Of a stretch of DNA of 64,000 nt, positions 42,323 to 53,243 are shown piece by piece. Origin of the DNA: an uncultured Coriobacteriaceae bacterium (lineage in GTDB: Bacteria > Actinomycetota > Coriobacteriia > Coriobacteriales > Eggerthellaceae); assembly GCA_902768975.1 (NCBI GenBank), contig CACXMZ010000001.1, forward strand, positions 1 to 64,000, in the 5' to 3' direction. Position numbers and translations under genes: made by a program. Under the pieces are notes generated by a model. That model did not search any database. It had not been told where the DNA came from and worked only from the letters and a program-made list of their open reading frames with translations. Within the stretch, counting starts at the first letter, position 1; every line of letters starts with the position of its first letter.

Positions 42323-43582
42323 CTATGCGCGCACCTGGCCTGTTCCGCGTACCACATACTTGTAGGAACACAGAGCTTCAAGGGCGAAAGGCCCGCGCGC
42401 ATGCAGCTTCTGGGTCGAAATGCCAATTTCGGCACCAAGACCAAACTGGCCGCCGTCGGTAAAGCGCGTGCTTGCGTTCCAATACACAGCCGCCGCGTCC
42501 ACTTCTGCCAAGAAGCGTTCGGCCGCAGCTGCGTCTTCGGTAACGATGCATTCAGAATGCATGGTGCCAAAACGGTTAACGTGTTCGATGGCTTCGTCCA
42601 AGTCCTTCACGCAGCGCACTGCAATTTCAAGACCGAGGTATTCGGTTTCCCAGTCTTGCATGGTAGACACAATGGCAGGGATGCCTGGCAAGTCCTGCAC
42701 GATGCCACTTGCAAGTGGGTCGGTATGCAAGATAACGCCTTGTTCGTGGAGGGCAGGCAAAATGACCGTAAGCGCTTCCTTGGCAATGTCTTGGTCGACG
42801 AGCAAGGTTTCAATGGCGTTGCACACGCCGGGACGTTGGCACTTCGCATTAATAACAATGTCCTTCGCCATTTGAATGTTGGCAGGATTGTGAATGTATA
42901 CGTGGCAGTTACCCACACCCGTTTCAATGACGGGAACGGTAGCATGTTCAACACAATGCTGGATAAGGCCTGCCCCACCGCGTGGAATAAGCAGGTCAAC
43001 CATGCCGCGTGCGTTTAGCAGTTCGTCGGTCGCTGAACGGTCGGTGGTCTGAATAGCCTGAATGCAATTCTGGGGCATGCCCGCTTCAACAGCCGCGTCG
43101 TGCAAAATGCGCGCCATGGTGATATTCGAGTTGTGAGCCATGGAGCCCCCGCGCAGGACACAGGCGTTGCCCGTCTTAATGCAAATACCCGCTGCGTCGG
43201 CGGTCACGTTGGGGCGCGCTTCGTAGACCATAGCTACCACGCCCATGGGAACCGAAATGCGCTGCATATGAACGCCACTGTCGAGTATGCGGTCTTCTTC
43301 CACCACGCCCAAGGGGTCGGGCAAGTTGCGCAGGTCTTCAAGGGCGTCGGCTATGTCGTAGATGCGCCCTTCGTCGAGCATGAGGCGGTCGAGCAGCGAG
43401 TCCTTAGTGCCTGCTTCACGCGCGGCGGCCATGTCGATTGCATTGGCTTCCAAAATGTCGTCCACCTTCAAACGCAGGGCTTCGGCCATTTCCGTGAGCG
43501 CTGCGTCACGCGCAAATTCAGATGTTGTTGCGCAGGTGACACTCGCTGTTTTTGCTGCTTTCAGGATTTCTTCTACGCTCAT
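42323..43582 (-). CDS. proA: Glutamate-5-semialdehyde dehydrogenase (gamma-glutamyl phosphate reductase)
   Basis: 419 residues, standard length. The catalytic cysteine lies in QRPGVCNAIETLLV (about 252), with the NADPH-binding region GGSMAHNSN upstream and the C-terminal FGLGAEIGISTQKLHARGP block. It is the second step of proline synthesis from glutamate. The start overlaps the proB end by four bases, so kinase and reductase are coupled. Confidence 0.95.
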   Translation of the reverse strand: MSVEEILKAAKTASVTCATTSEFARDAALTEMAEALRLKVDDILEANAIDMAAAREAGTKDSLLDRLMLDEGRIYDIADALEDLRNLPDPLGVVEEDRILDSGVHMQRISVPMGVVAMVYEARPNVTADAAGICIKTGNACVLRGGSMAHNSNITMARILHDAAVEAGMPQNCIQAIQTTDRSATDELLNARGMVDLLIPRGGAGLIQHCVEHATVPVIETGVGNCHVYIHNPANIQMAKDIVINAKCQRPGVCNAIETLLVDQDIAKEALTVILPALHEQGVILHTDPLASGIVQDLPGIPAIVSTMQDWETEYLGLEIAVRCVKDLDEAIEHVNRFGTMHSECIVTEDAAAAERFLAEVDAAAVYWNASTRFTDGGQFGLGAEIGISTQKLHARGPFALEALCSYKYVVRGTGQVRA

Positions 43583-44700
43583 TCGAACACCACCATTTCA
43601 TCTCGATGAATGAGTTCATGTTCACCCAAATGGGCCAAAACCGAATTCTGCTTAAGCTCCGTCTGGGCTTTTCCAGCCGCTAGCGCCACTTCGTCGGACG
43701 ACGCCTGGATCTTTCCTCGTGCAATAAGATAGCCCGAAGTATCCAGCACGTCCACCATGTCGCCTGCGGCAAAGGTGCCAGCGGTACCCGTTACGCCCAC
43801 GGCGAGCAAGGAAGACCCCCGTTCGGTGAGGGCCGTGCGTGCCCCTTCGTCAACAATGAGCGAACCGTGCGCGGTGTCGCCCAGGGCAATCCAAAGCTTG
43901 TAGTTCGTAATTTCATGGGGTACGCCAGCTGCAGCAAAACGCGTGCCCAGGCTTTCCCCCGCCACTAGGCGCGGGAGGGCCGCTTCAGCACGGCCCTGGC
44001 AAATAACCAGGGGGATGCCCGCGATCATAAGCACGCGCGCCGCTTGGACCTTAGTGGCCATGCCGCCCGAACCCAAGGTCGAGCCCGTGCCGCCCGCCAC
44101 CGCCATAATGTCGGGGGTAATGCGTTCGACCTTTTCGATAAGCTTCGATTCGGGTTTGACAGGGTCGCCGTCATAGAGCCCGTCGATGTCGGAAAAAATC
44201 ACGCACAGGTGGGCGCGCACCAAGCAGGCTACCAGGGCCGCAAGTGTATCGTTGTCGCCAAAGCGGATCTGTTCAACACTCGTGGTGTCGTTTTCGTTAA
44301 TGATGGGTACCACACCCAGTTCGACTAAACGCACAAGGGCATCGCGCGCATGCAGGTAGGCACTGCGGCTCGCCGTGTCGTGGCGCGTAAGCAAAACAAG
44401 CGAACTGGTTAGCCCCACCTTGGCAAGTGCTGCCGCATATGCCGAAGAAAGAACTACCTGGCCCGTACTTGCCGCCGCCTGCAAACTGGGCATGTCGGTG
44501 GGGCGTTCGGTGAGCCCCAGCGCTTCCAAGCCGCAGCCGATGGCACCACTCGTAACCACAATGGGTGCCCACCCGGCGTCTATGACGCTGCATAGCTGGG
44601 TGGCCAGGCTGTCAAGATACGCCCTGTCCAGAACGCCATCTGCACCCACGAGGGTGGAGGTACCAATCTTTACTATGAGTATCTTTTTTGAGCCTGTCAT
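43579..44700 (-). CDS. proB: Glutamate 5-kinase with PUA domain
   Basis: 373 residues. An amino-acid kinase domain (about 1-255: KILIVKIGTSTLVG, VTSGAIGCGLEALGL, INENDTTS, FSDIDGLY, and GSGGMATKVQAARV) is followed by a C-terminal PUA domain (about 275-365). It phosphorylates glutamate as the first proline-specific step and is normally feedback-inhibited by proline. It starts directly after the obgE stop. Confidence 0.95.
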   Translation of the reverse strand: MTGSKKILIVKIGTSTLVGADGVLDRAYLDSLATQLCSVIDAGWAPIVVTSGAIGCGLEALGLTERPTDMPSLQAAASTGQVVLSSAYAAALAKVGLTSSLVLLTRHDTASRSAYLHARDALVRLVELGVVPIINENDTTSVEQIRFGDNDTLAALVACLVRAHLCVIFSDIDGLYDGDPVKPESKLIEKVERITPDIMAVAGGTGSTLGSGGMATKVQAARVLMIAGIPLVICQGRAEAALPRLVAGESLGTRFAAAGVPHEITNYKLWIALGDTAHGSLIVDEGARTALTERGSSLLAVGVTGTAGTFAAGDMVDVLDTSGYLIARGKIQASSDEVALAAGKAQTELKQNSVLAHLGEHELIHRDEMVVFE

Positions 44701-46104
<1,404 letters not shown>

Positions 46105-46209
46105 TTATAACGAATCCCCGGTTGGCATAGTAAATGGATGGAGCATTTTGTACTTATAGAGAGCCGAAGAGTCGGCAAAAGCTTCTCTCTGCACAAGTGA
46201 ATTAAGCCG

Positions 46210-46328
46210 AGGTGGTCGAAGAGACAGCGAAATTCAAGAGTGCAAAATAGTTCGCCCGCCTTTGCCCCGAAATGTACTTAGGTACATGAGGGGCAAAAGA
46301 AGGGCGAAATATAAAGCACTATTGAATT
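46210..46328. repeat. Dispersed long-palindrome repeat, copy c
   Basis: Preceded by GGTGGTCGAAGAGACAGCGA (46211-46230), almost the same as in copy a. The palindrome spans 46231-46328 with outer arms AATTCAA / TTGAATT and centre ATGTAC-TTAG-GTACAT. The inner blocks CCCGCCTTTG and CAAAAGAAGGG match the other copies with paired changes (CGCCC/GGGCG in place of GCCCC/GGGGC). Located between rpmA and obgE. Confidence 0.8.
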
Positions 46329-46336
46329 GCAGCGCC

Positions 46337-46366
46337 AAAAAAATTCGCCTGCTGTTAAGCAGGCGA
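46337..46366 (-). terminator. Terminator of rplU-rpmA
   Basis: On the minus strand stem TTCGCCTGC / GCAGGCGAA with a six-base loop followed by seven T. It lies just after the rpmA stop, so obgE probably needs its own promoter in the following spacer. Confidence 0.9.
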
Positions 46367-46370
46367 AACA

Positions 46371-46619
46371 TTAAGCTGGTACTACGTGGACCTTGCGCTT
46401 GTTGCCGCGCGTGTACTTAACGGTGCCGTCGCACAGAGCGAAGAGCGTGTCGTCCTTGCCGCGGCCAACATTTTCACCCGGATGGAAGTGCGTGCCATGC
46501 TGGCGCACAATGATGTTGCCCGTGGTTACTGCTTCACCAGCGAACTTCTTGCAGCCCAAGCGCTGAGCGCGTGAGTCGCGGCCGTTACGGGTTGAACCAA
46601 GACCTTTCTTATGTGCCAT
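46371..46619 (-). CDS. rpmA: 50S ribosomal protein L27
   Basis: 82 residues beginning [20 protein letters not shown], the conserved L27 N-terminus that reaches the peptidyl-transferase centre. There is no cleavable N-terminal extension of the Firmicutes type. Located 31 bases after rplU and followed by a strong terminator. Confidence 0.97.
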   Translation of the reverse strand: MAHKKGLGSTRNGRDSRAQRLGCKKFAGEAVTTGNIIVRQHGTHFHPGENVGRGKDDTLFALCDGTVKYTRGNKRKVHVVPA

Positions 46620-46650
46620 TTATCTCACCTAGCCCTTTATACTCGCAAGC

Positions 46651-47139
46651 CTATTCGGCTTCTTTTTCTTCTTTAGCTTCAGCCTTCTTGGCAGGAGCCT
46701 TCTTGGCTGCAGGCTTCTTTTCAGCAGAAGCTTCGTCCTTCTTGGGAGCTGCCTTCTTCGGGGCTTCTTCAGCCTTGGCTTCGTCCTTCTTGGCAGCGGC
46801 CTTCTTGGGGGCAGCCTTCTTTTCGGCCTTCGCAGAACCAACTGCTTCGATGCGAACGCGCGTCAGCTGCTGCCTGTGACCCTTGGTGCGCTTGTAGTTC
46901 TTGCGCTTCTTGAACTTGAATACGAGCTGCTTTTCACCTTTGAACTGTTCGAGCACTTCAGCAACCACCTTGGTGCCCGCAGCCTTAGCTGCGTCGGATT
47001 CGACTTTGTCGCCGTCGACCACGCAAATGGCTTCGAGTTCAACCTTGCTGCCAACTTCGGCTTCAAGCTTTTCAATTTCGATAATGTCACCTGGGGCAAC
47101 CTTATATTGCTTACCGCCAGTCTTTACTATTGCGTACAT
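46651..47139 (-). CDS. rplU: 50S ribosomal protein L21 with Lys/Ala/Glu-rich extension
   Basis: 162 residues from the ATG at 47139 (AAGGAG upstream), beginning MYAIVKTGGKQYKV. The L21 fold ends near residue 103 (KRTKGHRQQLTRVRIEAV); an extra tail of about 55 residues follows, made of KKAAPKKDEA-like units. L21 is normally about 103 residues. Such charged low-complexity tails on ribosomal proteins occur in some actinobacteria; role unknown. Confidence 0.95.
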   Translation of the reverse strand: MYAIVKTGGKQYKVAPGDIIEIEKLEAEVGSKVELEAICVVDGDKVESDAAKAAGTKVVAEVLEQFKGEKQLVFKFKKRKNYKRTKGHRQQLTRVRIEAVGSAKAEKKAAPKKAAAKKDEAKAEEAPKKAAPKKDEASAEKKPAAKKAPAKKAEAKEEKEAE

Positions 47140-47181
47140 TATTGTTCTCCTTGCATATGTAAAAAGACGCAACGTGGTATT

Positions 47182-48996
47182 TTATCGAGGTGCCCCGCCC
47201 TCGTCAATTGAAATTCTAAATTTCTGACGGTCTTCACAAGATTTCACCAGCCAGGGAAGCAGGAAGATAACCGGCAGCAAGAAAATAGAGGGTAAAACAT
47301 AGCGCGGAAGGGCCGCAAAGGGTGAACTAATGAGCACCGTAAGCCAACTGGCAAAGGCGGGCAAAATGACCAACCACCAGGGGCGATTGAAGGGCTCGAA
47401 GGCTTCTTTAAGCACCACGAGTTCGCCTCTTTCGCCTTCCGCAGCAGCACGATATGCCACCTGGGGTGGCCGGACGGCCCATTTTTCACGTCGCGCAACA
47501 AATAACATGAGCCCCGCAAAAAGCACAATCCAGCTCACCGCACCTTCACCCAAAGTGGTAAACCTAAAGGGGAAAATCTCGGATGCCCCTTCCCCAAACC
47601 ATTGGTCTATAAGGTTGGTTTCAACAATGCCGAGGTCGGGCGCATCGTATTTGTCGTTCACGTAATTCACGTGCAGGTTGCGGCGCGTGTCGCCAAAGGT
47701 CCAATACTCATAGCTTTCCATGATGTAAGCATTCGCATAAATGCCTAAGTTCTTGGGAAGCATGGAAGCCCAGACCTGCAAGAACTCTTTTTGGTGGTCG
47801 GCGAAATATTGTTTGTCGAAGTTGTCGGCCCACTTAATGCCGTCCACGCTGCAGGGCAAGTATTCGGGCTTGTAGTCTTCCAAGGGCAGCAAGGTATTCA
47901 TGAACTCGCGTTCTTCTTCGTTCATTTCGCCTTCGAACACCACGACGGCCGCTGCCTGTTGGAGCGGTATGCCGTAGGATTCGACCGGGTCGCTCTTAGC
48001 ACCCAAGGCCAGCGTGGCTCCATTCATAATGAGGGCGAAGCTTGCCAAACTCGCCACTGCGGCAAGTGCCACCTTTGCACGGTTCCCTTTCGAAAACACC
48101 ACGAGGCACGGCCACACCAACACCATGGCAAAAATACCATTGGTGCGCGCCAGACATACGGCAAGGCCGAGCAAGGCGAGGCGGGCCAAAAACAGGGGCT
48201 GACCAAGCCTTTTAGGTTCGGCTATACCGTCGAAAAGGCGCAGGGCGAGCAGCAGCATAAAGCAGGCGTAGATGCCGTCCTTCCAAAAGCAAACTGCATG
48301 GAGTGAAAACACTGAAAGCAACGAAAGGGCAACCAGAATAACCAGTAAAGCAGGCAGCGGAATGCGACGGCGTGCCATCCAAGAAAGCATATAGGCAAAG
48401 GCGGCACTCATGAAGAGCATTTGGACAATGGTATAGATGGCAATGCCTTCAACGTAGCCGCCAAAGATAGCTTCCCCTATGGTCAGGCACAGCCAAATGA
48501 GCCCCGTATAGGCCAGCGGGTGGTGTGTCGTGAGCGGGTTAATGCCCAAGGCCTGCTTAATAATAACGATCGAGTCGGCCATAATGACGCCAGGGTAATT
48601 GGTAAAGAAATACGGAAGCCAGCAAACAAAGATGACAATCCAAGAAACCAAGAAAACAAGAAGCGGCCGCACGGGCTTTTCGCGCAAGGGAATGCGTTCA
48701 AGCAGAAACTTGTAGAGCAAAAGGACGGCACAGGTAACTGCGAACACCGCCACGAGCAAGGCTACAAATAAAAGCGCGTCGATGGGTTGCAGACCAGGGA
48801 AATAGTTTTCTTCGTAGTTGCCTTTATAGAACCATTCGGTTCGCACAACGCGCGCACCAATCACGGCCGTAAAAGCACCCACAATCGAATACAGGATAAT
48901 GGCAACTTTGGAAGCCGTTTGCAAACCAAGCCACTTTTGCCCCAGAAGCGCAGGGCTGAATTTTTGCGTAGTCGAATTGTCGCGGGCGTGCTTCAT
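47182..48996 (-). CDS. DUF6020-type polytopic membrane protein
   Basis: 604 residues, about 12 membrane segments, with the stretch YFFTNYPGVIMADSIVIIKQALG and the SLHAVCFWKDGIYACFML motif that I associate with the DUF6020 family. The layout of many hydrophobic helices plus a large extracytoplasmic loop (about 330-450) resembles membrane glycosyltransferases of the GT-C type, so a role in cell-surface sugar transfer is possible. No neighbouring polysaccharide genes support this. It lies 26 bases after polA on the same strand. Confidence 0.75.
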   Translation of the reverse strand: MKHARDNSTTQKFSPALLGQKWLGLQTASKVAIILYSIVGAFTAVIGARVVRTEWFYKGNYEENYFPGLQPIDALLFVALLVAVFAVTCAVLLLYKFLLERIPLREKPVRPLLVFLVSWIVIFVCWLPYFFTNYPGVIMADSIVIIKQALGINPLTTHHPLAYTGLIWLCLTIGEAIFGGYVEGIAIYTIVQMLFMSAAFAYMLSWMARRRIPLPALLVILVALSLLSVFSLHAVCFWKDGIYACFMLLLALRLFDGIAEPKRLGQPLFLARLALLGLAVCLARTNGIFAMVLVWPCLVVFSKGNRAKVALAAVASLASFALIMNGATLALGAKSDPVESYGIPLQQAAAVVVFEGEMNEEEREFMNTLLPLEDYKPEYLPCSVDGIKWADNFDKQYFADHQKEFLQVWASMLPKNLGIYANAYIMESYEYWTFGDTRRNLHVNYVNDKYDAPDLGIVETNLIDQWFGEGASEIFPFRFTTLGEGAVSWIVLFAGLMLFVARREKWAVRPPQVAYRAAAEGERGELVVLKEAFEPFNRPWWLVILPAFASWLTVLISSPFAALPRYVLPSIFLLPVIFLLPWLVKSCEDRQKFRISIDEGGAPR

Positions 48997-49022
48997 CTTT
49001 TCGTAATTCCTTCGGCTGCCGC

Positions 49023-51659
49023 CTAGTGAGCTTCCGCCCAGTTCTTGCCGCTGGAAACATCCACCACGAGCGGCACCTTGAGTTCCGCGACGTTTTCCAT
49101 AACCTCATGTAAAAGGGCAGACACGCCATCTACCTGGTCTTTTGGAACCGAAAGGTCCAATTCGTCGTGGACCTGCAGCATAAGCAGGGCTTCAGGGAAT
49201 TCGCGGTGCAGGCGGTCTTTGGCCTGAACCATAGCCTTCTTAATAATGTCGGCAGCGCTCCCCTGCATGGGGTGGTTCATGGCCGTGCGTTCGCCAAAAG
49301 CACGCTGGGGGCCGCCGGCGCGCAGTTCGGGAATATGGCGCTTACGGCCAAACATGGTGGTAGCAAAGCCCGTCTTATGGGCTTGGGCAACCACGTCGTC
49401 GAGGTAGGCGCGCACGCCAGGATAGGCTTCAAAATATTTGTTGATCATGTCCTGGGCTTCCGCAAAACTAATCTGCAAGCTCTGCGACAGGCCAAAGGCT
49501 TGCTGCCCGTACACAATGCCAAAGTTCACGGCCTTGGCACGGCTGCGCAGCTGGGGTGTGACTTCTTCAACGGACAGGCCAAACACGCGCGCCGCCGTTT
49601 CAGCATGGAAGTCTTCCCCGCTCTTGAAGGCGGCAATTAAATGTTCGTCGCCCGAAAGGTGGGCCAAGAGGCGCAATTCAATCTGCGAATAGTCGGCGCT
49701 CATGAACACGTCGCCCGCCCGCAGAGGCACAAAGCATTCGCGAATCTGGCGGCCAAAGTCGGTACGCACGGGAATGTTTTGCAAGTTCGGGTCAGACGAA
49801 CTCAAACGCCCCGTTGTAGTAACCGTAATATTGAAGCTGGTATGCAAACGATTGTCGTTGGCCAAGAGCTTTGGCAGGGCGTCGATATAGGTGTTCTTAA
49901 TCTTTGCGAGTTCGCGGTAGTGCAAAATGAGCCCTGGGAGTTCATGTTGGGCAGAAAGCTCCGTGAGCACCTTGGCGTCGGTCGAATAACCGCGCTGGGT
50001 CTTCTTCAAGGGGGGCAGGCCAAGCACTTCAAACAGGATGTGCCCCACTTGCTTGGGCGAGTCGATATTAAACTCTTCACCAGCACTTTTATAGATTTGC
50101 GCCACCAGTTCGTCCAGGTCTTTTTGGGTACTTTTACCCAGCTTTTCCAGGCGCTTGGCATCGAGCGCTGCGCCCGTGCGTTCCATGGCAACCAGCACAG
50201 GAATAAGCGGTGTGTCTATGGAAGCAAAGACGTCGAAGGTTTGGTCGGCTTCAAGGCGCTTGGTCAAAGGCTCTACCAAGGCCTGTGCTGCCACTGCCTC
50301 TATCACAAGCGCGTCGGCTTCGGTTTTGCCCTCTGGCAAGGAACCCCCCAAATACGCTTCTGCCAAGCTGGCAGCGGTATAAGCGTCTGTTGAAGACTTC
50401 AGCACATAGGCGGCAAGCGAACAGTCGAAGAAGCGCGCCTGCATAAGTTCGTCTTCGGTCACGGCGGCATCCTGCGAAGAATCGTGCGGGTACACCTGCT
50501 GCAAAACCGCCTTTGAGTCGACGCAAGCAAAGGATGCCGTGCGCACGATTTCTGCCAAAAGGTCTGCCGCTTCGTCGCCTTCAACAAAGGCGGCTCCGCC
50601 CTTGCCAGCCACGGCCACGCTCAGGCCTGGCTCAAACAAGGACTCCTGCTCGGCTACGGCAAAGGCAATGCCCACCGGCGCATTTTCGGTGGCTTCGGCC
50701 ATAAGCTTGTGCGCTTCGTCACGCGCTCCTGCCCCCTGCGTGTAGCCTTCCCAGACCAGTTCAACGGGTGCTTCAGCCGCCACGCTGCCGCCAATAAGCG
50801 CAAGTACCTTGGGCAAATGCGAACGCATGCCCAACTTCGAAAAGGCATCTTGGACCGCTTCGGAACTATAAGACGGGAAAGACGCCGCGTCTAAGTCCAG
50901 CTCAAAGTCGAGATCGCGCACAATGGTGGCAATGGTGCGTGAAAGGAAGGCTGCTTCTTTATTGTCGCGAATGTTTTCAAGCTGCTTGCCCTTAAGCTTG
51001 TCCAGGTTTTCGTAAATGCCTTCCATGGACCCAAACTCTTGAAGCAGCTTTGCCGCGTTCTTGGGGCCAATGCCAGGCACGCCGGGAATATTGTCGGAAG
51101 AGTCGCCCATAAGACCCAGATAGTCGGGAATAAGGTCGGGCCCCACGCCGTACTTTTCACGCACGGCTTCAGGGTCGTAAATAACAATGTCAGAAACACC
51201 CTTTTTAGTGCTCACCACATGAGTCTTTTCAGTTACCAGCTGGCAGGCGTCCTTGTCGCCTGTGACGAGCAAAACATTGCAACCTGCGGCTTCACCACGC
51301 GCAGCCACCGTGCCCAAAATGTCGTCGCCTTCCCAACCCTGCACTTTTACAACCGGAATAGCCATGGATTCAAGTATGTCTTCGATCAAAGGGAATTGTT
51401 CGCGCAATTCAGCATCCATGGGTGGGCGCTGGGCTTTGTATTGCTCCATGGCTTCAATGCGAAACTGCGGTTTACCTGCGTCAAAGGCGCACACGATGGC
51501 GTCGGGCTTGGCCACGTCGGCGAACTTCAGCAACATCGACAAAAAGCCAAATACGGCATTGGTATGCGTTCCGTCGGGCGCATTCATGGTTGGAGGCACC
51601 GCATGATAAGCCCGGTGCATAAGCGAGTTTCCGTCGATGACGGCGATGGTTTTTGGCAT
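49023..51659 (-). CDS. polA: DNA polymerase I, probably without proofreading
   Basis: 878 residues. The 5' nuclease domain (about 1-290: VIDGNSLMHRAYHA, GDKDACQLV, PDYLGLMGDSSDNIPGVPGIGPK) and the family A polymerase domain (motif A SADYSQIELRLLAH, motif B RAKAVNFGIVYG, motif C VHDEL) are intact. The middle domain has lost the DxE exonuclease signature (the region reads VGIAFAVAEQES), so 3'-5' proofreading is not expected. It removes RNA primers and fills repair gaps. Start supported by AAGGATG. Confidence 0.95.
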   Translation of the reverse strand: MPKTIAVIDGNSLMHRAYHAVPPTMNAPDGTHTNAVFGFLSMLLKFADVAKPDAIVCAFDAGKPQFRIEAMEQYKAQRPPMDAELREQFPLIEDILESMAIPVVKVQGWEGDDILGTVAARGEAAGCNVLLVTGDKDACQLVTEKTHVVSTKKGVSDIVIYDPEAVREKYGVGPDLIPDYLGLMGDSSDNIPGVPGIGPKNAAKLLQEFGSMEGIYENLDKLKGKQLENIRDNKEAAFLSRTIATIVRDLDFELDLDAASFPSYSSEAVQDAFSKLGMRSHLPKVLALIGGSVAAEAPVELVWEGYTQGAGARDEAHKLMAEATENAPVGIAFAVAEQESLFEPGLSVAVAGKGGAAFVEGDEAADLLAEIVRTASFACVDSKAVLQQVYPHDSSQDAAVTEDELMQARFFDCSLAAYVLKSSTDAYTAASLAEAYLGGSLPEGKTEADALVIEAVAAQALVEPLTKRLEADQTFDVFASIDTPLIPVLVAMERTGAALDAKRLEKLGKSTQKDLDELVAQIYKSAGEEFNIDSPKQVGHILFEVLGLPPLKKTQRGYSTDAKVLTELSAQHELPGLILHYRELAKIKNTYIDALPKLLANDNRLHTSFNITVTTTGRLSSSDPNLQNIPVRTDFGRQIRECFVPLRAGDVFMSADYSQIELRLLAHLSGDEHLIAAFKSGEDFHAETAARVFGLSVEEVTPQLRSRAKAVNFGIVYGQQAFGLSQSLQISFAEAQDMINKYFEAYPGVRAYLDDVVAQAHKTGFATTMFGRKRHIPELRAGGPQRAFGERTAMNHPMQGSAADIIKKAMVQAKDRLHREFPEALLMLQVHDELDLSVPKDQVDGVSALLHEVMENVAELKVPLVVDVSSGKNWAEAH

Positions 51660-51740
51660 AAGTCACATCCTTGTAGTAGTACGTGAAGAGTATATCACCC
51701 TCGCTTGCCAATTCTTCACATGGGCATGCCGTTCGCACGT

Positions 51741-51746
51741 TATAAT
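51741..51746 (+). promoter_or_regulatory. Candidate -10 box of the C39-like protease gene
   Basis: TATAAT, 51 bases before the start codon in the polA/C39 divergent spacer. No convincing -35 box at standard distance. Confidence 0.35.
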
Positions 51747-51791
51747 AAGCAGACGAAAATGGAGCAAAAACGGAGCTAACACAAAACCACT

Positions 51792-53204
51792 ATGACAGAC
51801 TTTGGAGAACAAAGCAGAAAAGACCGGGCACGTGCCCGTGTTGCCGCACGCTTTGACCAAGAAAGGCCACGGCGTCGCACGAAGGCTTCTTCAGAGCACC
51901 CCGAAGAAAGTGGCGAAGCGCGTCGTGAACGGCCGAGCCGCGAACGCGAACTGCGAAGCGAGCGCGAAACCAGGCGCGAACGCGAAGCACGAAACGACCG
52001 TGAAATACGAAGTGAACGCGAACGAAGGACTAATCGCGAGCCACAAGGCGAACGCTCGCCACAAAGTGAAGAACAGCTCGAAAAAGACTCCGCACAGCAA
52101 AGGCTTTCTTTCGGCAGCGTGTTTATTGGGCTCCTCGAAAGCTATGGCATCAAGTTTATTGCGGTCCTTGCCCTTGTTGCCCTGCTCGTACTTTCTTTCT
52201 TTGTAGGAAGCATTCTGCGCAGCTGCGCAAATGAAGCACAGCAAGGCACTTCGAGCAGCAGCATCATAAGCGTACAGCCCAGCGCAGGCACACAAACAAG
52301 CACGGCAAATAGTTCGGGCACCACCAGTTCCAGTTCCGCCAGCTCAAATTCAGGCTCGGCAGCAAGCTCGCAGGGTCAGGCGGGGAGCAGCTCCGTCTTA
52401 AGCAAGATTAGTGCCGCTGCTGCCGAAAAACGAGCCAGCATCGAAGAAGACGACGTTAAGATTTCCGACGTTTTGGAAGAAAGCCTGGTCAAGCAGATTG
52501 AAGCCCAGGCGAAAGTCAACAAAGACACCGCCTGGATTGCGACCCATCCCAGTGAATACGCTTTTGATGGCTGGGCTGTGCAATACAAGATTTTGAAGCT
52601 CGCCGCTGAAGAACCCGCGGCTACCACCTATGTGCGCGAATGGCCAGAACTCTACCCCGCCGAAGACCAAAACCTCAAGAGCCCTCACGCCATTCAGGGC
52701 ACTACCACGGGCCCGAAAAACATTCCCCAGCTTTACCAGTGGGACCCCCGCTGGGGCTACACGGTATACAGCTCTACGGCCTTCGGAATGACCGGCTGCT
52801 GCCCCACCACGCTCGCCATGGTCTACCAGGGTCTGACTGGTAAGACCGACATGACGCCTTATGACATGGGCGTTCTTGCGGCAAACGACGGCTACATGTC
52901 TGAATATGAAGGCACCGACGCATTCTTCCTTATCAATGAAGCTCAGGGCCTTGGGCTTAATTGTTATGAAATTTACCTTGCGACCGAAAGCATGATTGCT
53001 GCTCTTGAAAACGGCGACGTCCTTATTGCAAACGTGGGCCCGGGCGACTTCACCAACGACGGGCACTTTATTGTTGTTACGGGGCTTAAAGACGGTAAGC
53101 TAATTGTGAACGACCCTTACTCGATGCAGCGCTCTGAAAAACTCTGGGACCCCGACGAAGTCATGAACCAGTGCAAGGCAGTGTTTGCCTACTCCAAGGC
53201 TTAG
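51792..53204 (+). CDS. Membrane-anchored C39-like (Peptidase_C39_2) cysteine protease
   Basis: 470 residues. The cytoplasmic part (1 to about 112) is extremely Arg/Glu-rich (repeats such as REREARNDREIRSERERR). A single membrane helix (about 118-140) is followed by a Ser/Thr/Gly-rich linker (about 150-210). The C-terminal domain (about 310-465) has the catalytic Cys in MTGCCPTTLAMVY, the His in DGHFIVVTG and the Asp in LIVNDPYS. This subtype is usually a surface hydrolase, unlike the ABC-fused C39 domains that process bacteriocins. Transcribed alone; converges on the Rrf2 gene. Confidence 0.87.
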   Translation: MTDFGEQSRKDRARARVAARFDQERPRRRTKASSEHPEESGEARRERPSRERELRSERETRREREARNDREIRSERERRTNREPQGERSPQSEEQLEKDSAQQRLSFGSVFIGLLESYGIKFIAVLALVALLVLSFFVGSILRSCANEAQQGTSSSSIISVQPSAGTQTSTANSSGTTSSSSASSNSGSAASSQGQAGSSSVLSKISAAAAEKRASIEEDDVKISDVLEESLVKQIEAQAKVNKDTAWIATHPSEYAFDGWAVQYKILKLAAEEPAATTYVREWPELYPAEDQNLKSPHAIQGTTTGPKNIPQLYQWDPRWGYTVYSSTAFGMTGCCPTTLAMVYQGLTGKTDMTPYDMGVLAANDGYMSEYEGTDAFFLINEAQGLGLNCYEIYLATESMIAALENGDVLIANVGPGDFTNDGHFIVVTGLKDGKLIVNDPYSMQRSEKLWDPDEVMNQCKAVFAYSKA

Positions 53205-53243
53205 TGCATTTCTCTATTCTTTTCAAAAATGTGATTCGACTAC

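Noticed and set aside
51792-53204. The C39-like protease as exporter/processor of the Nif11-type peptides
   Set aside because: It lacks an ABC transporter, belongs to the surface-hydrolase subtype and lies more than 30 kb away.
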